A stretch of DNA of 64,000 nt from Papilionanthe hookeriana x Papilionanthe teres (GCA_022702705.1 CM040434.1:58205974-58269973); one strand, 5' to 3'. Counted from the first letter of the stretch, positions 39,384 through 56,814 are shown. Numbers and translations are program-made. Notes: a model not told the origin generated them from the letters alone.

Positions 39384-40010
39384 GTGCCCCTTCGCGCTAT
39401 CAAAGGGCAGATTCTTGCAGATTTTCTCGCAGCGCACCCACTGCCAGCTGGGTCCCCGCTCAATGATGAGTTACCAGATGAGCAGATACTACAGATAGAA
39501 GATCCCAATGCTCAACGTTGGGAAATGTACTTTGATGGAGCGTCATCAGCTCGAAAAGACAAAGGATCAAGAACAGTTATACCAGGCAAAGCAGGAATTG
39601 GTTTAATCATCGTGACACCAGATCGGGCCATGCTGCGGTTTTCTTACCACTTGACAGAGCCGTGTACCAACAATGAAGCAGAGTATGAAGCTCTAATAAC
39701 CGGCTTGGAATTAGCAATACTAATGAATATAACGGACATTGCCATTTATGGCGACTCACAGCTCGTCATCCAACAAGTGGCAGGACAGTACAAAATTCGA
39801 AAGCCGAGATTAGAAGAATACCACCGGTATACGATGAAGTTACTCTAGCAAATTCCGAATGTGATATTCTATAGGATTCCTCGAGCAGACAATGCCCATG
39901 CGGACGCTTTAGCAAAACTCACTAAAGAATTGGCTTGTCCACCCGAAGATTCTATAGATATTACAATACAAGGACGTCAGGTGTTGTCTCAGATCGACCT
40001 GATAGTCTAC
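39384..40010 (+). pseudogene. Archaeal-type (second) RNase H of the Tat-like element
   Basis: A second RNase H domain after the first, the hallmark of Tat/Ogre elements. In the 39384-39848 ORF the catalytic residues are D51 (WEMYFDGAS), E98 (NNEAEYEAL) and D124 (IYGDSQLVIQQV), all present. After a TAG at 39846-39848 the same frame continues with IFYRIPRADNAHADALAKL, which contains the fourth acidic site. A frameshift near 40000 connects to integrase. Confidence 0.88.
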
Positions 40011-41310
40011 ATGAAATTGAAAAAGAAAAGACAGTTGCTGCAGTGGCAGAAGATACAGAAGATTGGCGTCAGCCATTAATGGAATATTTGCAAACCGGAA
40101 AGCTACCAGAAGATAAGTCAGTAGTGAACCAGATTCAGAAGAGGGCTTTGTCGTATGCCCTGATCGACAATATTCTGTATAGGAGATCCTTCAACCAGAT
40201 GTGGCTGAGATGTCCGAGCGGAGCGTGCATACGTAAAATTGTCAAAGAAGTACATGCCGGATTGTGTGGTGCTCACCGATCAGGACCGAAAATGAAGATG
40301 AAAATCAAAAGACTCGGATACTACTGGCCAGCAATGATGACAGATTGCATGGACGTAGCTAAGAGATGTCATCAGTGTCAGGTGCATGGAGTGGTCTTGC
40401 ACCAGCCTCTGAATGTTCTACACCCAACGATTGTCTCGTGGCCATTCGAGTGCTGGGGTACGGACATAGTGGGTCCGATAGACCCTCCTTCCTCAAAAGG
40501 ACACAGGTTTATACTCGCCGCTACAGACTACTTTTCCAAGTGGGCAGAAGCAGTTCCACTACGGGAAGTCATAGCGCAGCAAGTTTTGCAGTTCTTCAAG
40601 AATCAAATCGTCTACCATTTCGATGTACAATGCAGAATCATCTCCGACAATGGGTCTACTTTCAAGAGCACGAAAATCAACAATTTCGTTAGAAGACACG
40701 GGATAGATTGGAGATACTCGACGATCTACTACCCTAAAGCAAATGGCTTAGCAGAAGCCTTCAATAAAATGCTTGTTCAGATTCTAAAGAAGACGCTCGA
40801 CGACAATAAAAGAGGATGGCACGAGAAGCTACTAGAAGCTTTAGGGGCCTACATGAAAACAGTCAGGATGCCAACACAGTCTATGCCTTACGCTCTTGTG
40901 TACGGTCCGAGGTAGTTCTTCCGCTAGAAGTTCAGCTACTGTCGCTCCGGGTTGCCGTTGCCAATCAAATTACAACAGAAGAGAATGCTAAGTTACGACT
41001 TGTAGAATTGGAAAGCCTTAAAGGAAAAAGATTGCTCGCACAGCAGAACTTGAAACTCTACCAAGCGAAGATGATTCAAGCCCACGATAAACTGGTCCGC
41101 TCAAGGTCGTTCAAAGTTGGTGACCTCGTGCTCGTTCTTAGAAGGCTATTCTTGTACACCGCAAAATAGGTGAAAAATTCGAACCGACCTGGGAAGGACC
41201 ATTCGTGGTGGAGAAGGTCTACACAGGAGGATCTTACCAGTTGGTGGATTCTCAAGGGGATAGACCCATGTTGCCCATCAATGGATGATATTTAAAGAAA
41301 TATTACGCGA
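40011..41310 (+). pseudogene. Integrase of the Tat-like element
   Basis: Inserts the cDNA into the chromosome. Zinc-binding HHCC motif: H in VHAGLCGAH, H, then C and C in KRCHQCQ (about 40245-40385). Catalytic core: D177 (WGTDIVGP, 40463-40465), D238 (ISDNGSTF, 40646-40648) and E274 (NGLAEAFNK, 40754-40756), numbered from 39935; the D-E spacing is the canonical 35 residues. A TAG at 40913-40915 and frameshifts near 40905 and 41150 interrupt the C-terminal part, which ends with GEKFEPTWEGPFVVEKV and SYQLVDSQGD in shifted frame. Confidence 0.88.
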
Positions 41311-41681
41311 CATGAAAAGACTGAAAAAAATGATATTCGTTCTAATATAGCTGTAGGGCTAGTGTCTGTGACTGGGTCTAAAATTTTGTAATAAAAAAAA
41401 ACTCCATATATAAAAGAAATCTTCCCACAAAATGAAAACTTGTTTGCCAAATTCTAAATCTAAATTTTATAAAAACATATTAAATAAAATAATGGCATCA
41501 AGTTAATTGCTAAAACTTGTTTAAAGTAAATGATAATTTGCTTTTGTTCATGCACAACACCACTCGCTGACATTTCCCCTTGTTTACTTGTGTAGGAAGT
41601 GTCGAGTTTCGAGTCGGTGTTTTCTCTTTAATACGGCTTCGACCTCGCATCTAGAAACGCACACTGAAGCGAACACAGAAA
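41311..41681 (+). other. Spacer after pol with splice-acceptor-like site at 41595
   Basis: AT-rich, non-coding. Near its end CGCTGACATTTCCCC contains a CTGAC branch-point-like word, followed by CTTGTTTACTTGTGTAG with AG at 41594-41595, a good match to a plant 3' splice site. The next ORF begins 87 bp downstream. Confidence 0.4.
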
Positions 41682-43058
41682 ATGAAGTCAATGAAGAAAT
41701 TTAGCCGCAGGGAGGTAGGACAAACCTCAGGACATGGGGGCACCGGAGGTTCTATTGACTCACACCTCCTTACTGAGAGACGTACTCATGTCCCATCCAT
41801 GGTGACCACTCCACAAGGTGATCTGGTTGCCGCTTCAGCCGGCAGAATTCCGGACGCTCCGTTAGCAAATACAAGCAAAAGAAATAGAAATCGCCGCAAG
41901 CACCGCCTCCTGGAAAGGATGGAGAGAAGACGAGCTAGGGAGTCAGCCGTTGAGCTACTGCCTGTGCCAGAAGAATTTCATCAGCCAGAAATAAAGAGAC
42001 TGAGGACTGTTCTCCGCGCACGGATACTGAGCCGAAAACCATCGAGGAGCGCGTTCTGACATGGGATCCAATGAAGGAAGTTTTTGCCGGATGCTCGACT
42101 TGCAACTCGAGCTTGCCCAGGCTGCCTTCAGATATAGGGGCATTTTCAGAATGCCCAGAATGCTATGTTCTACAACTTGAGGAATACGACACCTTCGATG
42201 CATATGTGGCCGCCTCGATGCTACTTCAGAGTAGGGAATTTCCGAGTGTGGAGCCCTTACGTACCAGAGTATGTTTTTCCACCGCCACGAGGAGTCCCGT
42301 ACTACATCATGGCAAAGATACGAAGAATCAGAAAGCAAGAATTTGAGCATTATGAGGATATTTAAGGAAAATGGGTCAACATCCTTGAAGGACTCGAGCT
42401 CTATACTGATGTGTTCTCAAAAGAAGATGAAGAAGATATTCTGGATTGCGTTAAAGCTCTCAAGACCATGGGAAAAGTAGGTCTCTTGAAGCCCAGAACG
42501 TATACGAAGCCATCTAAATGGAAGAGAGGAAAAGGTAGGGTCACTATTCAGTGCAGTTGCTATTACAACTTTGCCAGAGATCGACAAAGAAACCATTCGG
42601 GGATTTTACAGCATGATGAGGTGGATCAGATGCCACCACAAATAAAGATGATGATCAGGAGGATGGTCGAGTGGAACATACTGCCTCCAGACTGTATCCC
42701 AAACAGCTGCATTATAAATATTTATGAGGATGGGGACTGCATCCCTCCTCATGTTTACCACCACGACTTCGTGAGGCCCTTCTGCACGGTCTCCTTTGTG
42801 AGTGAATGCAATATTCTGTTCGGATGTGAAATTCGGATAGTTGGACCGGATGAATTCTGAGGTTCTGTTGAGATTCCCTTGCCAGTCGGATCAGTGCTGG
42901 TCTTAAAAGGAAATGGAGTGGATTTGGCAAAACACTGCATCCCCAGAGTTACAGGAAAAAGGGTGTCAGTCACCTTCAGGAGAATGGATGAAGACAAAGC
43001 GCCGTACTACTATGAACCAGATCCGGAGCTGGAGAACCTTCGTCCTTTGCCACTGTGA
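41682..43058 (+). pseudogene. Extra 3' ORF with AlkB-homologue (ALKBH9/10-type) 2OG-Fe(II) dioxygenase domain
   Basis: Lies between integrase and the 3' LTR. First part (41682-42059): basic, with an Arg/Lys-rich stretch KRNRNRRKHRLLERMERRRA. Middle (frame of 42071): two Cys pairs, C-x2-C-x16-C-x2-C (42092-42163), zinc-ribbon-like. Last part (42366-43058): AlkB domain with WKRGKGRVTIQ, WNILPPDCIPNSCIINIYED, GDCIPPH, FVRPFCTVSFVSECNILFG, IPLPVGSVLVLKGNG and AKHCIP, matching plant ALKBH9/ALKBH10 m6A RNA demethylases almost word for word. Proximal His (42750-42752), distal His (42933-42935) and R-x5-R (42960-42980) are present; the metal carboxylate two residues after the first His is Tyr (42756-42758). 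Broken by frameshifts near 42040 and 42235, TAA at 42363-42365 and TGA at 42858-42860 replacing a conserved Ser. Family assignment is from sequence; activity in an intact copy is inference. Confidence 0.87.
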
Positions 43059-43420
43059 CGGTGGTACCTCCGGGTGTTCACAAGGGGACTTTTGTTCCGT
43101 AGCGTAACCTTGGGAGGTTAGCCCGTCCCCCGCAGCAGCCTCAGAGGCAGAATGCTACTACAGCTTACAGTAGAGCGCAGCAGTTGTTGTCACTACTTCC
43201 GCAGCAGCCAGATGACATGATACACCTGTTTTGTTTAGTTTTGTACACGCAATCGCGCTTTGTTCGCTCTTGTACACGTGATCGCTTTTGGATGCTTGTT
43301 AGTGTCAGATCAGTTGTATTTCTTTTCAGATGAATCAATGAAGATTTTCCAACTTTTCAGAAATGTTTCTTTCAATGCGACGGTCGAAAGCCGTTAAACC
43401 ACCCGTTGGTTCCAAAAAAA
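43059..43420 (+). other. 3' untranslated spacer
   Basis: Follows the last stop of the AlkB ORF. Contains CAGCAGCC-type short repeats (43130-43205) and TACACGCAATCGCGC / TACACGTGATCGC near-duplicates. No ORF recognised. Confidence 0.5.
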
Positions 43421-43777
43421 AATTCCCTAAAATTTCCATCTTCCTTCCGAGATATTTTTCCTCCTTCCATGAAATTCTGGGGTAGGAGCTTAGTCGTCCG
43501 ATTTCCCAAAAATTCCCTAAATTTCCATCTCCCTTCCGAGATATTTTTCCGCCTTCTATGAAATTCTGGGGTCGGAGCTTAGTCGTCCGATTTCCCAAAA
43601 ATTCCCTAAATTTCCATCTCCCTTCCGAGATATTTTTCCGCCTTCCATGAAATTCTGGGGTCGGAGCTTAGTCTTCCGATTTCCCAAAAATTCCCTAAAT
43701 TTCCATCTTCCTTCCGAGATATTTTTCTGCCTTCCATGAAATTTTGGGGTCGGAGCTTAGTCGTCCGATTTCCCAAA
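43421..43777 (+). repeat. 89 bp tandem repeat, four copies
   Basis: AATTCCCTAAATTTCCATC starts at 43421, 43511, 43600 and 43689, giving a period of 89-90 bp. Units contain CCTTCCGAGATATTTTTCC and GGTCGGAGCTTAGTCGTCCG and are more than 90 percent identical. A minus-strand ORF across it is a by-product of the repeat. Confidence 0.95.
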
Positions 43778-43797
43778 AAAGAAAATTTTCCTTGAAT

Positions 43798-44030
43798 TTC
43801 CGAGGTCGGTACCTAAATTCCGATTCTCATTTACGAGGCTGGTACATAAAATCCAGTTCTCTCCCTCTAAGGTCAGTACCTAAATTCTGATTCTCATCTT
43901 GCCGAGGTCGGTACCTAAATCCCGACTTCCATTCCCGAGGCTGGTACCTAAATTCCAGTACTCATCCTTCCGAGTCAGTACCTAAATTCTGATTCTCCTC
44001 CTGCAAGCGGTACCGAAATTCCGAATTCGC
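43798..44030 (+). repeat. Short array (about 7 units) of the GGTACCTAAATTC minisatellite
   Basis: Same unit family and the same three-type order (TCGGTACC, CTGGTACC, TCAGTACC) as the large array at 192-1392. It lies in the 3' untranslated region, about 400 bp before the 3' LTR. Confidence 0.95.
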
Positions 44031-44401
44031 TTAAAATTTCAAATTCCCACAAATTCAAATCCTAAAATTAAATTAAAAAAAAAACAAAATTCCAAACTTC
44101 AAATTCAAAACAAAATTTCAAACTAAAATTCAAGCGGAAACTTGGAATCAAATTCTTCGTTCCCCTCTTCAAATCAAATCGGTTCAGATTCCTTCAGAGT
44201 TTGGGATCTTGAAATTCACAGCTCCAGCTGAAAGGTATTCCATCCTCCTTTTTCCCCAGTGAGAGTCGCTGGATTTGAAGGTCTTCAACCAAACAATCCT
44301 CAGTGGAAACTCACTTGCTAAACTCTTTGTTCTATCTTCAGTTTTCACTCAGACAGTTGTGTTGGTCTTGTTGATCTCGTCGGTCAACACCAATACGTAC
44401 A

Positions 44402-44435
44402 GTGTGCTTGCCAAGCACACCACACCTATTGGGGG

Positions 44436-44436
<1 letters not shown>
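44402..44436 (+). promoter_or_regulatory. Hairpin and polypurine-tract region before the 3' LTR
   Basis: GTGTGCTTG-C-CAAGCACAC (44402-44420) is a perfect 9 bp inverted repeat. It is followed by ACACCTATTGGGGG (44420-44435), the only purine run at the 3' LTR boundary and therefore the likely, rather short, polypurine tract. Confidence 0.45.
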
Positions 44437-51116
<6,680 letters not shown>

Positions 51117-52530
51117 ACTCATTTTGAAGATATTGGATGTAACTATTTGTGATATATTTCAATCAGTTTTTTTTTAATTTTATATTTTTAGAAGGCATTT
51201 GTGATGTATTTTCAGGATTCAAGGAAGATAATTCATCAAAATTAAAGAACTAAAAATAATGCTAAGTGACGGAGCTACATCATGGCGTCAGGTTGGAGCA
51301 CATAGATGCCCAAGGAACTCAAATTTGTTCAAAATAAAGAGAAGGCAAGAAGTAGGCACATGATAACAGTGCCTCGGCGTTACATTCAAGTACCTAGGTG
51401 CCAAAAATCCTAGAATCAAAATTCGAGTAGCTAGAAAGTAGGTGCCACAACTGTAGTGCCTAAGCGGCGCATACTAGCACTTAGGCACTAGTTGATGCAT
51501 TTTGATGTTTTTTGGCGGTTCATTGTCATCGGTTCACGATGATGGCCTTAAATTGCTTTGCAACGAATGCAAAGGTGACTAGCCTATACTATACATATAA
51601 GAAGAAGGAGAAAAAAGCTAGAGGAAGAGATTCAACAAGCGAGTGAATTCCAGAGAGTAATTGTGAGTTTTAGTGTGTGTAATTATACTTATGCAATCAT
51701 CAATCATTTGAAGAAAGACTGAGATAAGTTTTTCAGAGTTTTTGTGTATCCATATTTTTTTTAATCTGATAAACTCTTGCATTTTGATGTTTCCTTTTAA
51801 CCAAATTGTGATGTTGTTATTTACAAGCATGTGTAATTAGTAAAAAATTTATTCTTTGTTGAATTTGTATGTAGGAATGTTAGGTTTTGATTTTTAATGT
51901 GTGATTCTCATTATAATTCTTATAAGGTGTTGATTTAACCTTTTAAATCTTAATTTACATTCATCCTAGCTTGTTGAATTGCTAAAACTTGTTGATCTTA
52001 GAGTTTCAAAAGAAACATTAGTGGAACAATTAGGTTAACAAGCATTAGTTTAGGGGAATATGAATATTGCCTCTTTGTCAGTGCAACCTCTTAGGAAAAA
52101 TGGATTCCTTTATAAATCACTTGATTTAGGAAACTAAACATGTATGATTGTAGAACTTTCTTAAACGCCAAAAAGGGAAAAGGAAGAATTTTGATCTTGA
52201 TTAACACATATCATTTAGACCACTCATTTAAACCTAAATTCTTGCTGAATAAATTCAAAGGTGAATTTAATTGCACTAGAAAAATCTCTTGAAACCCTCA
52301 CCTAATTAGCATTGGTTTTATACTTTGAAAATTAGGATTAGTAAATTTTAAAAAATACCATAACTTTGTACCTTCAGGCTAGATTCAAAACTAGTAGGCA
52401 AAAACTTTTTCACTATGGAAATTCACTTATTTCCTGTGGGATTGATACATGAATTTTGTTCTATATACTACTTGAATGATACATATACTTTTGTGATTCG
52501 TCAGTGTTTCGTAGCATTTGATATGTATCA
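51117..52530 (+). mobile_element. Athila-like LTR (D), 3' part or solo
   Basis: Homologous to the LTRs of B and C. A start TGATATATTTC near 51146 and end ATATGTATCA at 52530 are inverted versions of each other, as expected for an LTR. Contains the GTGGAACAATTAGGTTAA block (52020) that marks the centre of the palindrome near 18260. About 75 percent identical to the forward LTR at 18301-25819, so probably a different element. The 5' boundary is cut by the 25 kb Tat element. Confidence 0.65.
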
Positions 52531-52554
52531 CTGTTTCAAAAGATCCTACAATAC

Positions 52555-53110
52555 CTAATTATAAATACTCTAGAAATTGTGTTTGTTGTTAATCGGGTAT
52601 GTAAATACATTTACAATCCCACCCAAGATCATTTCTAGATACTTAGACGCATACTTCAATACCTTAGGAGAACTCCAACACCCTTTCTAAAGGAAGATTA
52701 CAACTCCATGCCTACTTAGATTTTGACTGGGTAAGAGATGATCCACCAATGGATTCCGCATCTTGTTTGACAACACTTTAATATCCTATAAGGTCCATAA
52801 ATAGCAAATCATAGTGCACTTATCCACAGAGATCGAATACAGAACACTCACCACCGTTGTCATATCTACCATTTGGCTCAGAAGACTTTTTCAAGAATTT
52901 GATGCTCCTCTCCTTGTATTGACACCCACTTATGCGACAATACCTTTGCGCTAATCATTGTCACAAATCCAATTTTTCATGTCCAAATGAAGCATATTGA
53001 AATGGATTTTCACTTCATTAGGGACCACATATCTACCATGATCAAGTTGTTGATATCTTAACCAAAGGCTTATCCAACACTAGATGTTGTCAGCCCATAT
53101 ACAAATTAAC
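52555..53110 (+). pseudogene. Ty1/Copia pol remnant (RT end and RNase H)
   Basis: Frameshifted but clear: EIVFVVNRVCKYIYNPTQ (end of Copia RT, from about 52570), then IEYRTLTTVVISTIWLRRLF (RNase H, 52830-52890), and HVQMKHIEMDFHFIRDHIST (52979-53038), the SKHIEIDFHFIR motif of Copia RNase H. Several stops and small indels between these blocks. LTR D or the sequence it brought truncates the left side. Confidence 0.8.
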
Positions 53111-53159
53111 AATCTAAGATCCAAATTCTTAATCTAAAGTTCGTTATTATACATATAAT

Positions 53160-53395
53160 ACAAAGGGTTGTTGAAGCAACAAATACATACCACTACCCTA
53201 TAAGTATGACAAACCTTACCAAACTCTACTTCCTTTTAGTTAGACCACTTGTCCTTTCTATATAACAAACCATCCCTATATCCATTCTGTATAAGCACGT
53301 ATATAGAATATGATAAAATAGTGATTTCATTCTCATATTTTAATTTATATATTTACATTTAACTTCACTTCGGTTCTGAGATCAAACTCAATGGC
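53160..53395 (+). mobile_element. Copia polypurine tract and LTR remnant
   Basis: ACAAAGGG (53160-53167) is a polypurine tract about 50 bp after the pol remnant, followed by TGTTGAAGCAAC at 53169 as LTR start. A TATATAA box is visible near 53263. The 3' end is not certain (a CA near 53395). Confidence 0.5.
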
Positions 53396-53586
53396 AAATC
53401 ATTACTACTGCAATTCAATATTAATATTTTGTATTGCACCTAAGGCTAAGTTTAATGATGGTGCATGCCCCCTTTAAATTTTTTATGTCTATATATATTT
53501 AGATAACATATCAAGCACATATATACAAGTATCATAGGCATTCCTAGAACATCTTCTAAATTAGCGAGTGGATTTTTTTTTTTTTT

Positions 53587-53812
53587 TTTTGAAGATTTAC
53601 AGAAATACCACTCAATTCCTATAATTTACATATCTAACACCTATGCACAAAAATGTATATTTCACTTTTTAAAAGTCAAAATAGTGATATTTTTGAAATA
53701 ATAGGAAATATAATTGGGTGGTATAAATATAAAAGGTAAAGTTTATGTTAGATATGTAAATACCTCGAAAATGGATGGAATATATGTAAATGCCCTTTTT
53801 TCATCTCAATAC
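53587..53812. mobile_element. Foldback MITE, copy 1
   Basis: About 225 bp whose ends are inverted copies (GATTTACAG...TTACATATCTAACACC versus GTTAGATATGTAAATA...TATGTAAATGCCC), with a core TGTATATTTCACTTTTTAAAAGT. Three related copies are at 61666-61894, 62245-62465 and 62471-62727. Superfamily not assigned. Confidence 0.65.
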
Positions 53813-54229
53813 TAATATCTCTGTAGGAATATTACTACACAAGTAAAAAAATTAAGAAAATATAAATGATAAATAGGTTTTTTTTAAGAGAGAGATTTAC
53901 TACTACAAACATACTGATTCAAATCAAAAAATTAATCTCTCTCATAAAATTTTTAATAGAAACTCTCAGGAAAATTCTTCAAACCAGTTTCTTACAATAT
54001 ATATATATATCTTTATAGAAACTAATCAAGTCAAGTAGGTAATTACAATGAATGATTGCCCCACCAAAAAGGAACATAAAGGGAACAATCAATTTGAAGA
54101 AAGGTTAGAATGGGATTCTCCATAGAAATAAAACAAAAACAAGTTATCAATGAGAGAAGATAAGCCTTTGTTGTGGCTCCCATTTCCAAAAAGAAACTAC
54201 CTCTGGCCTCTTATGTTTTCTTTTTAGGG

Positions 54230-54276
<47 letters not shown>

Positions 54277-54996
54277 TTCTCTCTCTTTCTCTACTGCCCA
54301 TCTTTCTGTAAATCCATTTGCTACATAACTCCATTCAAACCAAACTCTCTCTACTTCATAAATCTCCATTTAACATTCAATGCAATTCAGTGTTCCATGT
54401 GATATAAACTTTATTTTATCATTTGCTTGAAAATTTATATTTTTTGTCTTATTTTTGTTAAAGTATCCACTCTCAATCATGCATGTAGAAATCACTCAAG
54501 GATTCATTTGGTTAATTTTAAATAGTAAAAAAAACATTTTTTTAAAAATAAAAATCAACGCTTTTAAGAAAAATGAGATGTTTTTATATTTTAAAATCAA
54601 TATTATTAATTCTTACTTGCATCATTCAACTAAAAATTTCTCCATTTTTAAGATGTTAATTCACTCCAAACAATCAATTGAGCTCAAAACTTGAATTTTT
54701 TAAGAAAGCTATCTTTAATAAATTCACACATTCTCAAATAGACTTCAATATATCAGCAAGAAATTGATGAACTTCTATAATGATCATTTAAATCTCAATT
54801 ATATATCATCAATGCCTATTATGTTGCAACTCAAGAGCCCTGCTACTCTTACACACATTTCTTACCCTTCCTTCTCTCTCTTTTCAATCCATCCATAAAT
54901 GATATCAACCATCAAAAGGCTTCCCGATCCCCAATGCCATTTTCGCCTCTTCGCCAAAAGAATTCTTCGAATTCTCGAGTCATCATACAATTTTAA
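53813..54996. other. Intergenic region downstream of the ELF4-like gene
   Basis: AT-rich. Contains a (CT)n microsatellite at about 54231-54270. No protein or RNA gene recognised. The left edge of the ELF4-like 3'UTR must lie here, but no polyadenylation site could be fixed. Confidence 0.5.
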
Positions 54997-55338
54997 TCAG
55001 CTCGATCGAATTCTCTTCTTGGCATCGGACCGCACTGTGCCGGCGGACGAATCTCCATCGGAACAAGGCTCAACCGACTTTGTAAAGGATGAGGAGAGTT
55101 CAGCGTAGAGATCGACGACGCGTTTGATATTGTTGTTCAGCTCTCTGATGAGCCCAACATTGCGGCTGAGTTTGTCGGGGATCTTTGATTCATGGTTCTG
55201 ATTGATCTCTTGGATGAGGAGGCGATTGTGATCCAATATGTTCTGAACTTGAACAAAACTCTTATGAAATGTCTGAATCACTTTGTTCTCTATTTGAATT
55301 CCTTTGCCAATTCCACAGAATGCGTGTCCCCCTTCCAT
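54997..55338 (-). CDS. ELF4-like protein (EARLY FLOWERING 4 family, DUF1313)
   Basis: A 113-residue protein encoded in one exon, as usual for the family (Arabidopsis ELF4 is 111 residues). ELF4 acts in the nucleus in the evening complex of the circadian clock with ELF3 and LUX; ELF4-like members are related small helical proteins. The conserved domain spans about residues 20-90: VIQTFHKSFVQVQNILDHNR, LIQEINQNHESKIPDKLSRN, VGLIRELNNNIKRVVDLYAE and LSSSFTKS. The MEGG start and the Ser/Asp-rich tail with KKRIRSS fit the EFL2/3/4 branch better than ELF4 itself. The ATG at 55336-55338 is the only sensible start. Upstream on the same strand lies a likely 5'UTR intron (55401-56559) and an evening element. 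The frame is intact; this is the one clearly functional gene of the window. Confidence 0.93.
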   Translation of the reverse strand: MEGGHAFCGIGKGIQIENKVIQTFHKSFVQVQNILDHNRLLIQEINQNHESKIPDKLSRNVGLIRELNNNIKRVVDLYAELSSSFTKSVEPCSDGDSSAGTVRSDAKKRIRSS

Positions 55339-55400
55339 TCTTATGAGTTGAGGCCTCGTTTATTATTTTGAGTTCTTCTTTAATGTAGTTAGAAAGGAAG

Positions 55401-55506
55401 CTGTAGAGAAAGATGATAAGTCTTTGTTTAGTTGAGATCACTTTGGCGGAGTTTTATATGATTAAAAAATATATTTTGATTCATTTTGCTGCAGAATATA
55501 CTCCTT

Positions 55507-55538
<32 letters not shown>

Positions 55539-55740
55539 TTTTTTTTTTTGAGCAAATATGAATCCTCTTCCATTAGAATCTGCTTCATAAAGAGGATATA
55601 AAGTATGATAATATGATAAAACGTTTAGTCAAAACTATTTCTATTTTGACAAATGATGTTAAAAAGGCATTATACTCACAGATAGAAACCTCATAAATAA
55701 GGCAAGAATGAAAAGTTCGATCTTGTTTTCTAAATATCAA

Positions 55741-55784
<44 letters not shown>

Positions 55785-56559
55785 GAGAGAGAGAAATTGC
55801 AGTTCCATTGACCATAAGAATTAGAAACATAGAAACAAGAAAGTGGAGAACTGTGCTTCAATGCCTCCCATTCTTTCAGAGTTCACAGATAACAAACACA
55901 GTTCTTTTCGTTTTCCTAAAAGATTTCAAAAGAAGAAAAAAATCATACTTTTTTCAAAAAACTTTGAGCGAAATTAATCACAAATTCATGTAAATAGTCG
56001 AAGACCAAAGCGTCAAACCTATAACTTTGACCATAGTAGCTTAAGCTCTCAACAACTAACCTTCAATTTACTAAATAATTATAATTTTAATGGTAATCCC
56101 TCAAAAAAAAAAAAAAAAAAGATGATTTTTTTCCATATAATCAATGGACGAAGAAATCTGATTCAGATAAAAATGGAAAGATCACACCTTTTCTGCATTT
56201 TTTCAGAGTTGACAAAAATAAAAAACTACATCAGAAATCACACTTCCATTCTACCAAATCTTTTTTTTTTAAATAAGCTCAATTCAATTACTGTTTTTTA
56301 ATCTAATAAGAAGAAATTACACAGCAGAAGAACCATTCTGATCTATCTTGCAAAGAAATAGCTGAAATGGGCACAATAAGCTCTCCCCATGAATTACATA
56401 ACCAAGATGAGAAAACAAACAAAAAATAAGATTTTGATGCCAAATTCCTCAAAAACAGCAAATATCCATTTTCCAGAAGAGATCCACAGCGAAAATTTTT
56501 CCCAGAAAAATAGAAAAAGGAAGCAGAAATTAAAAAATGAAAAGTTATTTTTTTCTTAC
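55401..56559 (-). other. Likely 5'UTR intron of the ELF4-like gene
   Basis: On the minus strand AAG|GTAAGA (donor at 56560/56559) and TCATCTTTCTCTACAG|CTTCC (acceptor at 55401-55402) delimit 1,159 bp ending 62 bp before the ATG. The interval contains a T run (55526-55550) and a (GA)n repeat (about 55743-55790). Predicted by splice-site match only. Confidence 0.5.
55743..55797. repeat. (GA)n microsatellite
   Basis: GAGAGA run of about 50 bp in the predicted 5'UTR intron, read as (TC)n on the gene strand. Confidence 0.95.
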
Positions 56560-56812
56560 CTTGGAAATCTCAAACATTTCTCTGGGGTCGGGAAGGCGGG
56601 GAGAAAGGAGCAAAGATGTTGTATTTTGCATGTTTAAGCGGATCTGGATACAATGGGGCTCCTGAAACCGAGAGATTTTAAAATAAAATAAAAATAGGAT
56701 TTTTGCTGCGCTGGAAAGGGCAGCGGTGGTTTTTTTATCGCAGGGTATTGTTTATGCTCACCTAGCATAAGTTTAAGAAACTTATTACCGGACTATATTC
56801 GGAGTGGAACAG

Positions 56813-56814
<2 letters not shown>

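Noticed and set aside
43335..43598. Minus-strand ORF over the 89 bp repeat
   Set aside because: Open because an 89-90 bp repeat is read through; sequence repeats with the unit.
52531..53110. Possible intact Copia element
   Set aside because: Only RT end, RNase H and one LTR remain, with several stops.
54899..55108. Plus-strand ORF at the ELF4-like locus
   Set aside because: Antisense shadow of the ELF4-like coding region.
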